DNA of 64,000 nt from Superficieibacter electus (GTDB taxonomy: Bacteria; Pseudomonadota; Gammaproteobacteria; Enterobacterales; Enterobacteriaceae): positions 62,001 through 126,000 of the forward strand of contig NZ_PQGD01000010.1 in NCBI RefSeq assembly GCF_002915575.1. Direction: 5' to 3'. Positions within the stretch are counted from its first letter, which is position 1, and every line of letters begins with the position of its first letter. This document shows positions 48,150 to 55,980 of this stretch, in pieces. Below the pieces are notes generated by a model. It had not been told where the DNA came from. It saw only the letters and a program-made list of their open reading frames with translations, and did no database searches. The position numbers were made by a program, and so were the translations under genes.

Positions 48150-49175
48150 TCAGCGGGAATGGTGATACAGCAACCCGCCTGGCTTGGTCTGTTCTTTGAT
48201 AACATTCAGCACCACTTTGCCGATGGCCTCATTCATCTCTTTGGTCAGGACTACCCTGGACTCAGCGGCGGCAGCATTGACAGCCACCTTGCCTGTGAAT
48301 AGTGCGCCGGGGTAGCCCCCGAAGGTAAGCATGTCATCTTCACGACTGGCTTTAATATCTTTCAGTGAAACAGGATCGTGAGCATCGGGCTGGTGGTCCA
48401 TAAGTTCATGCGAATCCACCTTTGGGAGGTTGCCAGTCGAATCCATCTTTACTCCCCACTGCTGACTCATCTTGCCACCAGCAGCATCAACGCTATTCAG
48501 GGTCTGGAATGCTGACTTAACAGCCTGACCGAGTTTAAAGGCAGCGTCTCCAGCCTGGGCAGCATCGACCAGGTGTAATGAGTTAGACAGCACTGCCGAC
48601 AACGTGCGCTGCTCAATTGTTTCGTTGCTGGTACCGGATTCACCGAAGATAGCAAAGCGCTCTGCTACAATCTCACTTCGCCGCTTCAGAGCTTCTTTGG
48701 CAATGGACTCAAACCTTGTTGCTGCTTCCTCCGCAATGGCACTTGCTGCAATTGAAACGGGCTGGATCATCGACTCTTTGATGCTGGCTGCCTTGTTAAG
48801 GGTTTTAAAGGTCTCACTATTGCGAATATGCTTATCAATCTCTTCAATAGCTGCCTGCGCAGCACTGGTATCCACTGCGATTTTCAAAGTAATCGCCGGT
48901 GAGTCATTACTGTCACTTTTCTGCGCAACGCCAAAACAAGTATTTACAAGGTAGTCGATGGCGAATTGCTGCCCTTCTGCTGTCAGGTAAGTGAAATAAT
49001 CCTCGCCGCCGAAAGGTGTGGCGGTGTGCTTTGAACAAGTCAGACCAGCATCCAGCAGTTCGTTAGCGCCTGATTTAGAGGGCACATCACCACTCAACAA
49101 AGCGCCTCGAAAGAAAACTGCATAAAGGACGTCAGTTGCCGCATCTGTAAGCGTTGTCAGTTTTGAATCGGGCAT
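48150..49175 (-). CDS. Unknown 341-residue phage protein
   Basis: Mostly helical and alanine-rich in the middle (about 110-240). Near residue 250 the segment KMSQQWGVKMDSTGNLP resembles KLSAQWGVKVQVDAQGRS in protein J, a short likeness of uncertain meaning. No membrane helix and no enzyme motif seen. It is in the late operon, preceded by a terminator and followed by the glycosyltransferase block. AAAGG lies upstream of the ATG. Confidence 0.65.
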   Translation of the reverse strand: MPDSKLTTLTDAATDVLYAVFFRGALLSGDVPSKSGANELLDAGLTCSKHTATPFGGEDYFTYLTAEGQQFAIDYLVNTCFGVAQKSDSNDSPAITLKIAVDTSAAQAAIEEIDKHIRNSETFKTLNKAASIKESMIQPVSIAASAIAEEAATRFESIAKEALKRRSEIVAERFAIFGESGTSNETIEQRTLSAVLSNSLHLVDAAQAGDAAFKLGQAVKSAFQTLNSVDAAGGKMSQQWGVKMDSTGNLPKVDSHELMDHQPDAHDPVSLKDIKASREDDMLTFGGYPGALFTGKVAVNAAAAESRVVLTKEMNEAIGKVVLNVIKEQTKPGGLLYHHSR

Positions 49176-49286
49176 GATTATTTCCTTTTAGAGGTGAGCC
49201 TGTCGCACGGGAAAGCCGCCCGAGACAAGCGGTATCCCCAGGCTCACTGCTGAAAGTGTCTCGTTGATGCACGTGCGATGGGCATA

Positions 49287-49312
49287 AAAAAGCCCCGCAT
49301 ATGCAGGGCTGC
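49287..49312 (-). terminator. Terminator after the prophage acyltransferase gene
   Basis: AGCCCTGC ATAT GCGGGGCT hairpin followed by TTTTTTATG on the minus strand, 32 bases after the acyltransferase stop. Confidence 0.75.
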
Positions 49313-49343
49313 TAATGTTTAGCCTGGGTCGACTGATCCATGC

Positions 49344-50276
49344 TCATTTTTTACTGTAAAAAGATTCTCTTCCAGGAGGACGGGTCTTAAATCGACGATG
49401 TAACCACATATATTGCTCCGGAGCTAATCTGATTGCCTCTTCAATCGTCTGATTAATTCTCGTGGCGACAAATTCCTTTTCCCTGCCAACCAGCTCTTCA
49501 ATGATATCCGGTAAAATAATCAGCTCATATCCTTTCCGGCCTGGCAGGCGCCGCGGGACAAATGGAACTACCGCCGGACGAGCGCCTCTGACAAGCATGT
49601 AGCTACCTGCTGTCGTTGCAGCATCAGGGACCTGGAAAAATGGCACAAATACACTGTTCTGCGCACCATAGTCATGGTCTGGCGCATACCACATGATTTC
49701 ATCCTGCTTAAGGACTCGAATCATTCCCTTCAGATCATAGCGGTCCAGCATCGTTTTATTAGAACGCAGACGACCGCGTGTCTGTAACCAGTCAAACAAC
49801 GCATTATTATTTGGCCTGTAAACACCAATTCCAGGATTAAGCATACCGAAAATACGTGCACCAAGCTCAAGCGTCAGGAAGTGCATACCAATAAGAAGCA
49901 CTCCACGCTGACCCGACCGGGCTTTTTCCATATGCTCATAGCCCGTTACCGTAAACCATTTACGTATTCTTGCATCGGACCAGAACCAGGCCATACCTGT
50001 TTCAATGACCCCCATGCCGACTGACTCAAAATTTTCAATGAGCATTTTTTCATGGTCATTTTTTGCCAATCCGGGGAAGCAAAGCTCCAGATTTCGACGC
50101 GCAATATTTACACGACGTGACATTATTCGCATACCCAGTCTACCCAGACCACATCCGATCCGGCATAAAAGAGGGTATGGAAGCAGAATGAGGCAGCGAA
50201 GCAGGAGTATTCCCAGCCATAACAGCCAGTAACGGGGGTGAAAGAACGAAAGCGAGAATTCTGGCAATCTGGTCAT
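49344..50276 (-). CDS. LpxL/LpxP-like lipid A acyltransferase encoded by the prophage
   Basis: 310 residues from [17 protein letters not shown], which lines up with LpxL (MTNLPKFSTALLHPRYW); an ATG 16 codons earlier is open but fits less well. The HX4E catalytic motif is HFLTLE (about 129-134), with [32 protein letters not shown] and [14 protein letters not shown], all typical of LpxL and LpxP. It should transfer an acyl chain to Kdo2-lipid IVA at the inner membrane. Terminators on both sides mark it as a separate transcription unit. Confidence 0.9.
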   Translation of the reverse strand: MTRLPEFSLSFFHPRYWLLWLGILLLRCLILLPYPLLCRIGCGLGRLGMRIMSRRVNIARRNLELCFPGLAKNDHEKMLIENFESVGMGVIETGMAWFWSDARIRKWFTVTGYEHMEKARSGQRGVLLIGMHFLTLELGARIFGMLNPGIGVYRPNNNALFDWLQTRGRLRSNKTMLDRYDLKGMIRVLKQDEIMWYAPDHDYGAQNSVFVPFFQVPDAATTAGSYMLVRGARPAVVPFVPRRLPGRKGYELIILPDIIEELVGREKEFVATRINQTIEEAIRLAPEQYMWLHRRFKTRPPGRESFYSKK

Positions 50277-50518
50277 TGAGTTGAGCGAGTCCCTTTTATC
50301 AACAATCGCGACTGTATGTAGCATGTTTCGGGCTGTAATGAAGTATGTGAAATTATTGCATCACTCCAGCTTAGGCATTTTATAAAAAGAGGGGAGATAT
50401 GGTTTATCTTTTTTTGCGATGTGGTTAGCGTATCGCTGATTTTTTGCAGTCACTCAAGCCACTTTTCCCGGAATGCTCATTAAAGTATCTTTTCGATGCT
50501 CGCGTATGCTGCGCATAA

Positions 50519-50541
50519 TAAAGCCCCGCTAATGCGAGGTC
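50519..50541 (-). terminator. Terminator-like hairpin upstream of the acyltransferase
   Basis: CCTCGC ATTA GCGGGG followed by CTTTATTAT on the minus strand, downstream of the 94-residue gene. With the terminator at 49287-49312 it isolates the acyltransferase unit. The 190 bases between here and the gene should hold its promoter. Confidence 0.5.
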
Positions 50542-50575
50542 AGATTGATGCATGATACTGCCTGTGGCAGATATA

Positions 50576-50860
50576 TTAAGTAGAAAGGCGGCTCCGGTTC
50601 AGTAGCTTCTCACTTACCGTCAGCACCTCCCGCCACACAGGATCTGTTTGCCACCATCGTGGCGTAACCAGCCTCAGCAGGGCTATCCACGTATCCTCTC
50701 TTTGATCGTACGGTATGCTTTGAATCTGTTCGCCCACACTCACAGAAATTTCAATCACTGAAGCCAGTATCAGGTTAACGTTTTTACCTGATTTATATTC
50801 GCTTTCAATATGCTTCATCTCAGAAGCATAAAAAGCTATTACTTCATTCTTAATAATCAC
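50576..50860 (-). CDS. Unknown 94-residue phage protein
   Basis: Starts at GTG 50860 (MIIKNEVIAFYASEM) with GGAG close by. Helical, with a tryptophan-rich second half (DTWIALLRLVTPRWWQTDPVWREVL). No family recognised. It lies directly after the Acb2-like gene in the same direction, so it may belong to the same accessory unit. Confidence 0.55.
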   Translation of the reverse strand: MIIKNEVIAFYASEMKHIESEYKSGKNVNLILASVIEISVSVGEQIQSIPYDQREDTWIALLRLVTPRWWQTDPVWREVLTVSEKLLNRSRLST

Positions 50861-50952
50861 CCGCTCCCCACAGATAGTTTCGGTTTACACTTAAGAATGA
50901 GTTAAATACAAAAACGAAACTTTTTTTTAACATAAAGAGCCCAGGCAAGACC

Positions 50953-51189
50953 TCAGCAATCGTCGTCAGGCTTCGCTACCGAGCGGCACGCAGACATACA
51001 TGCCTTCTGCATCTCAGTTTTTGCCATTGCCACCCAGCGCGGATCCGCGCCAGTTTCTATGGCAGTGTCCAGCAGGTTCAGGAAATGACGACTCACATCT
51101 TTAAACCGGTTCATCACTTCGATATCGCCAGCAGTTAATGTGCGGTAGCCCTTTACGGTGCTGCCGTCCTGCGGTTTAGCTTCGCTCAT
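50953..51189 (-). CDS. Acb2/Tad1-hairpin family protein, candidate anti-CBASS cyclic-nucleotide sponge
   Basis: 78 residues. The pattern GYRTLTAGDIEVMNRFK (about 14-30), then DPRWVAMAKTEMQKA and a C-terminal SVAKPDDD fits the Acb2 hairpin: GYR(x)L with a downstream Asn, then DxRW(x)xxA(x)T(x)xQ and a (V/A)AKP end. Known Acb2 proteins bind and hide cyclic di- and trinucleotides made by CBASS, blocking that defence. It lies between Rz and the acyltransferase in the late operon. Confidence 0.8.
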   Translation of the reverse strand: MSEAKPQDGSTVKGYRTLTAGDIEVMNRFKDVSRHFLNLLDTAIETGADPRWVAMAKTEMQKACMSACRSVAKPDDDC

Positions 51190-51547
51190 TTTATTTGCCT
51201 TTCAGATAATTTGTCAGCGCCGGAACGCGGCGCTTCTCAGGGGGCTAACCGCGGTTGTGAAGAGTGGAGAACATTATCAGACACACTCGTAAATGCGCCT
51301 TGCGATGCCAGCCACACTCTCGCAGTGGCCGCGCCCATGCCCCTGCGTCTGTGGCGCATCATAGCCGTTAATAACCGGTACGCGTCTGGCGTCCGCGCTG
51401 CTTTACCGGCACACCTATTTCTTCATTAACCCTCACCAGCGGTATGTTGCAGTTTGGACTTGCATCTGGCTCTCTAATCGGAGACTCGGGGCCGCATCAT
51501 GACTGCAGCATGCATGGACGGTCTCACCGCTTTAGTGCTTCATGGCA
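51190..51547. other. 358-base gap between the Acb2-like gene and Rz
   Basis: No convincing gene on either strand. A near-perfect inverted repeat GCGCC...GGCGC around 51331-51358 is present (gcgcccatgcccctgcgtctgtggcgc region). Confidence 0.4.
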
Positions 51548-52012
51548 TCACCTCATACATTGTTGGCGGACATACTGCTGTAACCCAGTCAGTTGCTTTG
51601 TGACGGTTTCGATTCGCTCTCTGAGGGTGAAATAATCCCGCTCAGCGGCGTCAGTAAGTCGGGGGCCGGTGCCATCATCCACGCTGGTGGTGCCGGGCGC
51701 TCCGTTCGTTCGACAGGTGGCGTTGAGTTGCAGCCGCTTACGGCCAGCAGCAACATCACGTTCAAGCTGGTCAATATTCGCTTTGGCATCTGCCAGTTCT
51801 CCGTAGTATTTCGCATCGAGTGCGGCGACGTCGCGCTGGCGCACCTTCATATCGCTGATGGCATCGTTAGCCAGCAGCAGGTCGCCCTTCGCTTTGTCGC
51901 GCTGTTCTTTATAGGCGATGGCATTATCACGGTAGTGATTGACCGCCCACCCGAGCGCCACCAGCAGGCCAGCGATAACCAGCGCGCCGATAAGTTTTGC
52001 TTTAAAGGTCAT
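51548..52012 (-). CDS. Rz-like inner-membrane spanin
   Basis: 154 residues: an N-terminal membrane helix (about 5-23) and a long periplasmic coiled coil, as in i-spanins. It joins inner and outer membranes with Rz1 to finish lysis. The Rz1 frame lies wholly inside it. It overlaps the endolysin end by 11 bases. Confidence 0.88.
   Translation of the reverse strand: MTFKAKLIGALVIAGLLVALGWAVNHYRDNAIAYKEQRDKAKGDLLLANDAISDMKVRQRDVAALDAKYYGELADAKANIDQLERDVAAGRKRLQLNATCRTNGAPGTTSVDDGTGPRLTDAAERDYFTLRERIETVTKQLTGLQQYVRQQCMR
51589..51789 (-). CDS. Rz1-like outer-membrane lipoprotein spanin, embedded in Rz
   Basis: 66 residues in another frame of Rz. Lipobox LLLAVSGC gives a mature proline-rich lipoprotein ([18 protein letters not shown]), with the ISPSE ending region also found in lambda Rz1. 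GGAG lies nine bases before the ATG at 51789; an earlier ATG at 51816 is possible. Confidence 0.85.
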   Translation of the reverse strand: MPKRILTSLNVMLLLAVSGCNSTPPVERTERPAPPAWMMAPAPDLLTPLSGIISPSESESKPSQSN

Positions 52013-52505
52013 TTTTACCTTCCGCCAGACACATGGAACGCTCCATCTCGCGCCGGTTCTGAAGGCCCTTCCACTTCATGCCACCAGCGTAAACCCAGCC
52101 ACGCATCTCTTCGCAGGCCCCGGCATGGTCGCCTTTATTGAGTTTCCGCAGGAGAGTTGATTTGGAGAACGCATCAGAGCCGACGTTAAAGACAAAGCTG
52201 TAGAGCGCCGCACGCTGATACTCGCCCACCGGCACCTTTACCAACCGGTCAACGGTGCGCTTTGCCGGTTGCAGGTCTTTCCACAGCAGGGCATCACATT
52301 CCCGGTCGGTATAGGTTTTGTACCGGACGATATCGCGCCCGGTGTGACCGTCGCAGACCGTCCAGACTCCGGCAACATCTTTGTAGGCTTCGTATTTCCT
52401 GCCTTCAACGCCGTCTTTACCGCCGATGAAAATAGTTGCTATAGCAAACGCACCAGCACCGGCAGCACCAATCAGCTTTCTGCGTAACGGAGTTGAAAAA
52501 GGCAT
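52002..52505 (-). CDS. SAR endolysin (T4/P21-type lysozyme)
   Basis: 167 residues. The N-terminal weakly hydrophobic signal-anchor-release segment (about 12-27) is rich in Gly/Ala. The catalytic triad E-x8-D-x5-T lies in [16 protein letters not shown], followed by VCDGHTG, as in phage 21 R. It is exported by Sec, tethered inactive, and freed when the pinholin removes membrane potential. It starts on the holin stop. Confidence 0.92.
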   Translation of the reverse strand: MPFSTPLRRKLIGAAGAGAFAIATIFIGGKDGVEGRKYEAYKDVAGVWTVCDGHTGRDIVRYKTYTDRECDALLWKDLQPAKRTVDRLVKVPVGEYQRAALYSFVFNVGSDAFSKSTLLRKLNKGDHAGACEEMRGWVYAGGMKWKGLQNRREMERSMCLAEGKNDL

Positions 52506-52744
52506 TACTCCTCCTTAAAGGTTGACTGGTTAGGCCACCGCTGGTAAGCCTCAATCTGCGCCAGTGTGGTTTTGCGTTTGTAATACCAGTTGATGCCAAA
52601 CGTCAGAAGCGCCACAACAATGCCGGCAATTACGCCAACGGCACTCCATTCATCAGGGCTTAGCCTGGTCAGTACGCCATTAGCCACCGTCCCGGCTGAT
52701 GCGCCATAGGCAGCGCCAGAAGCTAATTTGCTCATGTTGGACAT
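52505..52744 (-). CDS. S21-type pinholin with dual start
   Basis: 79 residues from ATG 52744 (GGAGG eight bases upstream). MSNMSKLASGAAYGASAG lines up with S21 MKSMDKISTGIAYGTSAG, including the second ATG three codons on (52735). In phage 21 the long form is antiholin and the short form holin. Two membrane helices, class II. Together with the SAR endolysin it forms a pinholin lysis system. Confidence 0.9.
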   Translation of the reverse strand: MSNMSKLASGAAYGASAGTVANGVLTRLSPDEWSAVGVIAGIVVALLTFGINWYYKRKTTLAQIEAYQRWPNQSTFKEE

Positions 52745-52789
52745 GTCTCTCACCTCCGATGATGTCGGGGTGCTGTGTTGAAAAAAGGA

Positions 52790-52950
52790 TAAAAAAAAGC
52801 CTGCATCGCAGGCTTGTGAGATATTTTTTTGACTTGTGGTGCCGGGTGCCTCCCGGTAAGTTCGAGCCAGCGACTGAAACTTGCGTGTTAGGTTGTCTTG
52901 CTGTTAACCGGGTGCTGATTACGCCCCTCCGCTCAGGGGGATTCACCACA
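52790..52950 (-). ncRNA. Tandem repeat unit A with terminator, possible short late leader RNA
   Basis: Minus-strand sequence from TTTGTGGTGAATCCCCCTG through ACTTACCGGGAGGCACCCGGCACCAC ends in AAGCCTGC GAT GCAGGCTT and a T run (52790-52815). Conserved parts of this and unit B differ by indels, so they are not kept as protein code; a structured RNA or a Q-dependent terminator is likelier. Confidence 0.45.
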
Positions 52951-53033
52951 AAAGAATCTTATACCGTTTCGCTGTAATCACCTATTTATGGGGCTAAAAA
53001 AGGTACCCTATCGCACGATATGTCAATGATGGC

Positions 53034-53207
53034 TAAAAAAAAGCCTGCTCGTAAAAGCAGGCAAAAGGGTTTTTTATTTTCAAGATGAGCGTGGTGCCGG
53101 GTGCCTCCCGGTAAGTCCTAGCCAGCAACTGGAACTTGCGTTCTGATAACGAACAATAAACAGCCATAGATGCTGATACGCCCCGCCGCACAGGGGGATT
53201 CACCACA
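53034..53207 (-). ncRNA. Tandem repeat unit B with terminator
   Basis: A second copy of the same element: the ends GGTGCCGGGTGCCTCCCGGT and CAGGGGGATTCACCACA are shared with unit A, the middle is diverged. It ends on the minus strand in GCCTGC...GCAGGC and T-rich DNA. The two units lie just upstream of the holin gene in the late operon. The wider gap 52754-53465 holds no protein gene I can support. Confidence 0.45.
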
Positions 53208-53465
53208 TACATATTAATAACTAAGGAAATTAGTCTGTCAAAGCCACCAGCACGAACGGTCAAAACGTATCAGCAGATGCCCTTTACGCCGTGTTGCTTT
53301 TTTAATTACGAAAAAATTTTCCGAACCGAGGCGTATCCATACCTAAAATGCAAAGGTTTTGATGAACCATAAAAAGACCATTGTTGAATCAAAAACGATC
53401 TTTATCAAATCCTTACAAAATGATTAAATATTACCCTTGTGTAACGTCATGCCCTAAGGCTCACC

Positions 53466-54284
53466 ATGTCTGAATCAGATAATCCGGGTAAATTAATCTG
53501 GCACGTTGCCTGTGACGAATCAGGTATTGACGGTCAGCGCTTTTATGGTTTTGGAAGCCTATGGATGAAGTATCAGCGTCGCGGCGACTTTTCAAAAATC
53601 ATTCGCGACTTGAGGCAAAAACATGGTTTCTTTCAAGAAATTAAGTGGAAAAAAGCCAACTCAAAACATTTTTATCCATTTTATTCTGAGCTAATTGATT
53701 TATTCTTTAACCACCAGTGGCTTGCCTTCCACTGCATCGTTGTTGAAAAATCAATAGTTAATAAAAGCTTTCATAATGGCGATTACGACCTTGCAATGCG
53801 AAAGCACTTTACAAAATTGGTGACAACAAAAATCTCTGGAATAATTTGTGCACATCCAGATCGTGACTGTTACTTTAGAGTTGAAGTTGACCCAATTGCA
53901 TCACGCTACAAAAAAGCCGATGAAGCATTTCATGTTATAGCCAACAACACGTTAGCTCGTCAGCATGGAGTAAAAAACCTAATTACGCGTGTAGTCACTA
54001 AGGACTCCAAGGAATCAGAAAACATTCAAATTTCTGATTTCTTTTTAGGAGCAGTAATGAGCGCATTTCAAGGGAAAGCCTCATCAGACACTAAATTATT
54101 GCTTACAAATAGAATTGCTGAGCATTTAGGATGGGACTCCCTTAACTACGACACCTGGCCAAGTGAGAGGAAATTCAACATTTGGTTGTTCTATGATCGC
54201 TCTCGCGGACTCAGAGACATTCAGACAAAATCAGTGATACTAAAGACACCATTACCAACAAGACGTTTAAAAACCAGCGCTTAG
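53466..54284 (+). CDS. DUF3800-domain protein on the opposite strand between lysis and Q
   Basis: 272 residues, lower in GC than the flanking lysis genes. The N-terminal VACDESGIDGQRFYGFGSLW (about 14-33) is the DUF3800 signature with the invariant Asp and Glu; later VEVDPIASRYK and IQISDFFLGAVMSAF carry further acidic residues of an RNase H-like fold, so a nuclease is possible. AAGG lies seven bases before the ATG. It is the only plus-strand gene inside the late block, at the place where Stx phages keep toxin genes. Confidence 0.8.
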   Translation: MSESDNPGKLIWHVACDESGIDGQRFYGFGSLWMKYQRRGDFSKIIRDLRQKHGFFQEIKWKKANSKHFYPFYSELIDLFFNHQWLAFHCIVVEKSIVNKSFHNGDYDLAMRKHFTKLVTTKISGIICAHPDRDCYFRVEVDPIASRYKKADEAFHVIANNTLARQHGVKNLITRVVTKDSKESENIQISDFFLGAVMSAFQGKASSDTKLLLTNRIAEHLGWDSLNYDTWPSERKFNIWLFYDRSRGLRDIQTKSVILKTPLPTRRLKTSA

Positions 54285-54441
54285 GTTATCGACCTCTCAG
54301 CCGACATGGTTGGAGTTCCAGGCCTTAGCCGAAGTGACCAACTTGGCGGTTTACTTCTGGGAGCCGCCTCTTTATTCCCAAAATTGAATATGCATTGAAT
54401 CTACATGCGGGACACAATTCAGTCAATGCAGACCTGTTATA

Positions 54442-54463
54442 AAACCCCGCAATCGCGAGGTTT
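54442..54463 (-). terminator. Terminator downstream of Q
   Basis: AAACCTCGC GATT GCGGGGTTT followed by TATAAC on the minus strand, about 40 bases after the Q stop. It may end the right early operon or serve as a late-leader terminator acted on by Q. Confidence 0.6.
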
Positions 54464-54504
54464 CGATTGTTAAGCTACGTGTCTAAGTGACCACTCTTAA
54501 CAGG

Positions 54505-54936
54505 TTAAATAGCTTTTTGGAATTCCACAACTTTTTTTACCTTAGTTGAGTAAAAATTCTGCTTCTGGCATTCACGATCTATTTCAAGCGTTACATCAAG
54601 CATGGCAAGAACGCCCTCAATAAAACCTTCCCCGGCCTGTAAGCGTTTGAGAATTTGAGTGTGTGATACCCCAAGCTTTACTCCCATAGTCCTTACAGGA
54701 ATGCACAGAATGTAGTACCACTCAAGCATGATACACAGGAGCGGATCATGCTTTTTTAGTCGAGCCATTGCGCCATTGATAATTAACCCATCATTATCAC
54801 TACACGATGAGCGGGACTTTCTGGAAGCGGGGAGAAGCCCTTTAAAACCTGCGGCTATCGGAGCGTAATAACCTTCATTACCACAGCCCGCCGCCCACGC
54901 ACCATAACGTTCGAGAACCATCTGAATATCACGCAT
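54505..54936 (-). CDS. Antitermination protein Q
   Basis: 143 residues from MRDIQMVLERYGAWAA. The start, the AAGFKGLLP segment, a central LEWYYILCIPVRTMGVKLGVSH helix-turn-helix-like region and an EGFIEGVLAMLD end fit the phage antiterminator Q family (PF06530). It should let polymerase read through late terminators, so lysis, head and tail genes depend on it. Confidence 0.9.
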   Translation of the reverse strand: MRDIQMVLERYGAWAAGCGNEGYYAPIAAGFKGLLPASRKSRSSCSDNDGLIINGAMARLKKHDPLLCIMLEWYYILCIPVRTMGVKLGVSHTQILKRLQAGEGFIEGVLAMLDVTLEIDRECQKQNFYSTKVKKVVEFQKAI

Positions 54937-55008
54937 TGCTGTTCGCTCCAACACTGTCGTTAATATAAATACACTGGGGACTGAAATACTTAAGTACTGC
55001 CTCCAGTT

Positions 55009-55980
55009 TCATGCGGCCTCCTGCTGTTTTTTATAGAAAATCAGCTCACGAACCTGATCGCCGTTCATAAGCATATTGTTGAAATCATCGTGATCCGGCC
55101 AGTACACGCTTACGCGCTCCAGGTCGTTCTTTGCCAGCAAATTGGCATGGGCGCATTCGTAGGCCGCTGCCAGCCCGGTGGCACTGTTCTCGTCACGGTC
55201 GGCAAAAATAATCAGGTGCTTAACGCCTGAAGGGACGCGGAATTTTTTCATGAAGCCGCTATTGATTGTTGCCCAGGTATTTACCTTGTAAATTTGGTGA
55301 GCAGACAACGCCGTTTCGATGCCTTCAGCGATGCCCAGAGTAGTGGAGACGGGGAACATTCTGATCGCAACTGAACGCGCATAATCCAGGTAGTTATCTT
55401 CCTGTAATGATTTGAGGCGCTTGGCGCTGGAACCGATGTCTGCTTTTTTGGCTCCATCCAGCAAGGTCTGATGCAGGTAGCACAATTCCCCTTTATCGTC
55501 TGTGGCCAGAGAATAAAGAGACTGAAACACGCGCCCGTTATGTCTCTGCTTATCGTTGAATCGGATCGCCTCAGCAGGCAGGTTGAATATTCCACGACAA
55601 TTCAGATATGCAGCACCGGTTGTACCGCGCAGCGCCACCAGCTTCGAAAATTTGCTCAGCACTCGACTGCGAAGACTGGCAGCATTGCTTGTTACAGGAA
55701 TTTTGACACGCTGGAAATTATTACCGATCAAACGGTCTATTTCGGTGCAAATCTCGTTAAAGGGTTTCCCCTGTGTCAGGGTGACAAGCTTCATGCCGTC
55801 ACCGCTGCCGCAGGTACAAATCCACGTCCCGGCACCATTACGATCATCAATGCGGAATTTTCCGCGAGCGCTGCATACAGGGCATTTCCCTTTGAAGTGA
55901 TTTTTTCCTGTAATTGGTGGCAGGCGGTAATGCTTGAAAATCATGGCCCACTGGCCCTTTGCTGCTTCTGCTGTTTTCAT
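55009..55980 (-). CDS. Phage primase with zinc-binding and Toprim domains
   Basis: 323 residues. N-terminal zinc ribbon CPVCSARGKFRIDD...CTCGSGDG (about 34-62) and a C-terminal Toprim domain with GIAEGIETALSAH (about 216-228) and IFADRDENSATG, the catalytic Glu and Asp-x-Asp. It resembles the primase part of P4 alpha-type proteins and works with the adjacent helicase. Overlaps the helicase stop by four bases. Confidence 0.9.
   Translation of the reverse strand: MKTAEAAKGQWAMIFKHYRLPPITGKNHFKGKCPVCSARGKFRIDDRNGAGTWICTCGSGDGMKLVTLTQGKPFNEICTEIDRLIGNNFQRVKIPVTSNAASLRSRVLSKFSKLVALRGTTGAAYLNCRGIFNLPAEAIRFNDKQRHNGRVFQSLYSLATDDKGELCYLHQTLLDGAKKADIGSSAKRLKSLQEDNYLDYARSVAIRMFPVSTTLGIAEGIETALSAHQIYKVNTWATINSGFMKKFRVPSGVKHLIIFADRDENSATGLAAAYECAHANLLAKNDLERVSVYWPDHDDFNNMLMNGDQVRELIFYKKQQEAA

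Noticed and set aside
52680-53263. Two short minus-strand open frames over the tandem repeats as small proteins
   Set aside because: The repeats diverge by indels that break shared frames, so coding is unlikely.
53466-54500. Possible toxin genes (stx) at the typical place downstream of Q
   Set aside because: No Shiga-toxin-like A or B subunit and no tRNA cluster; only the DUF3800 gene is here.
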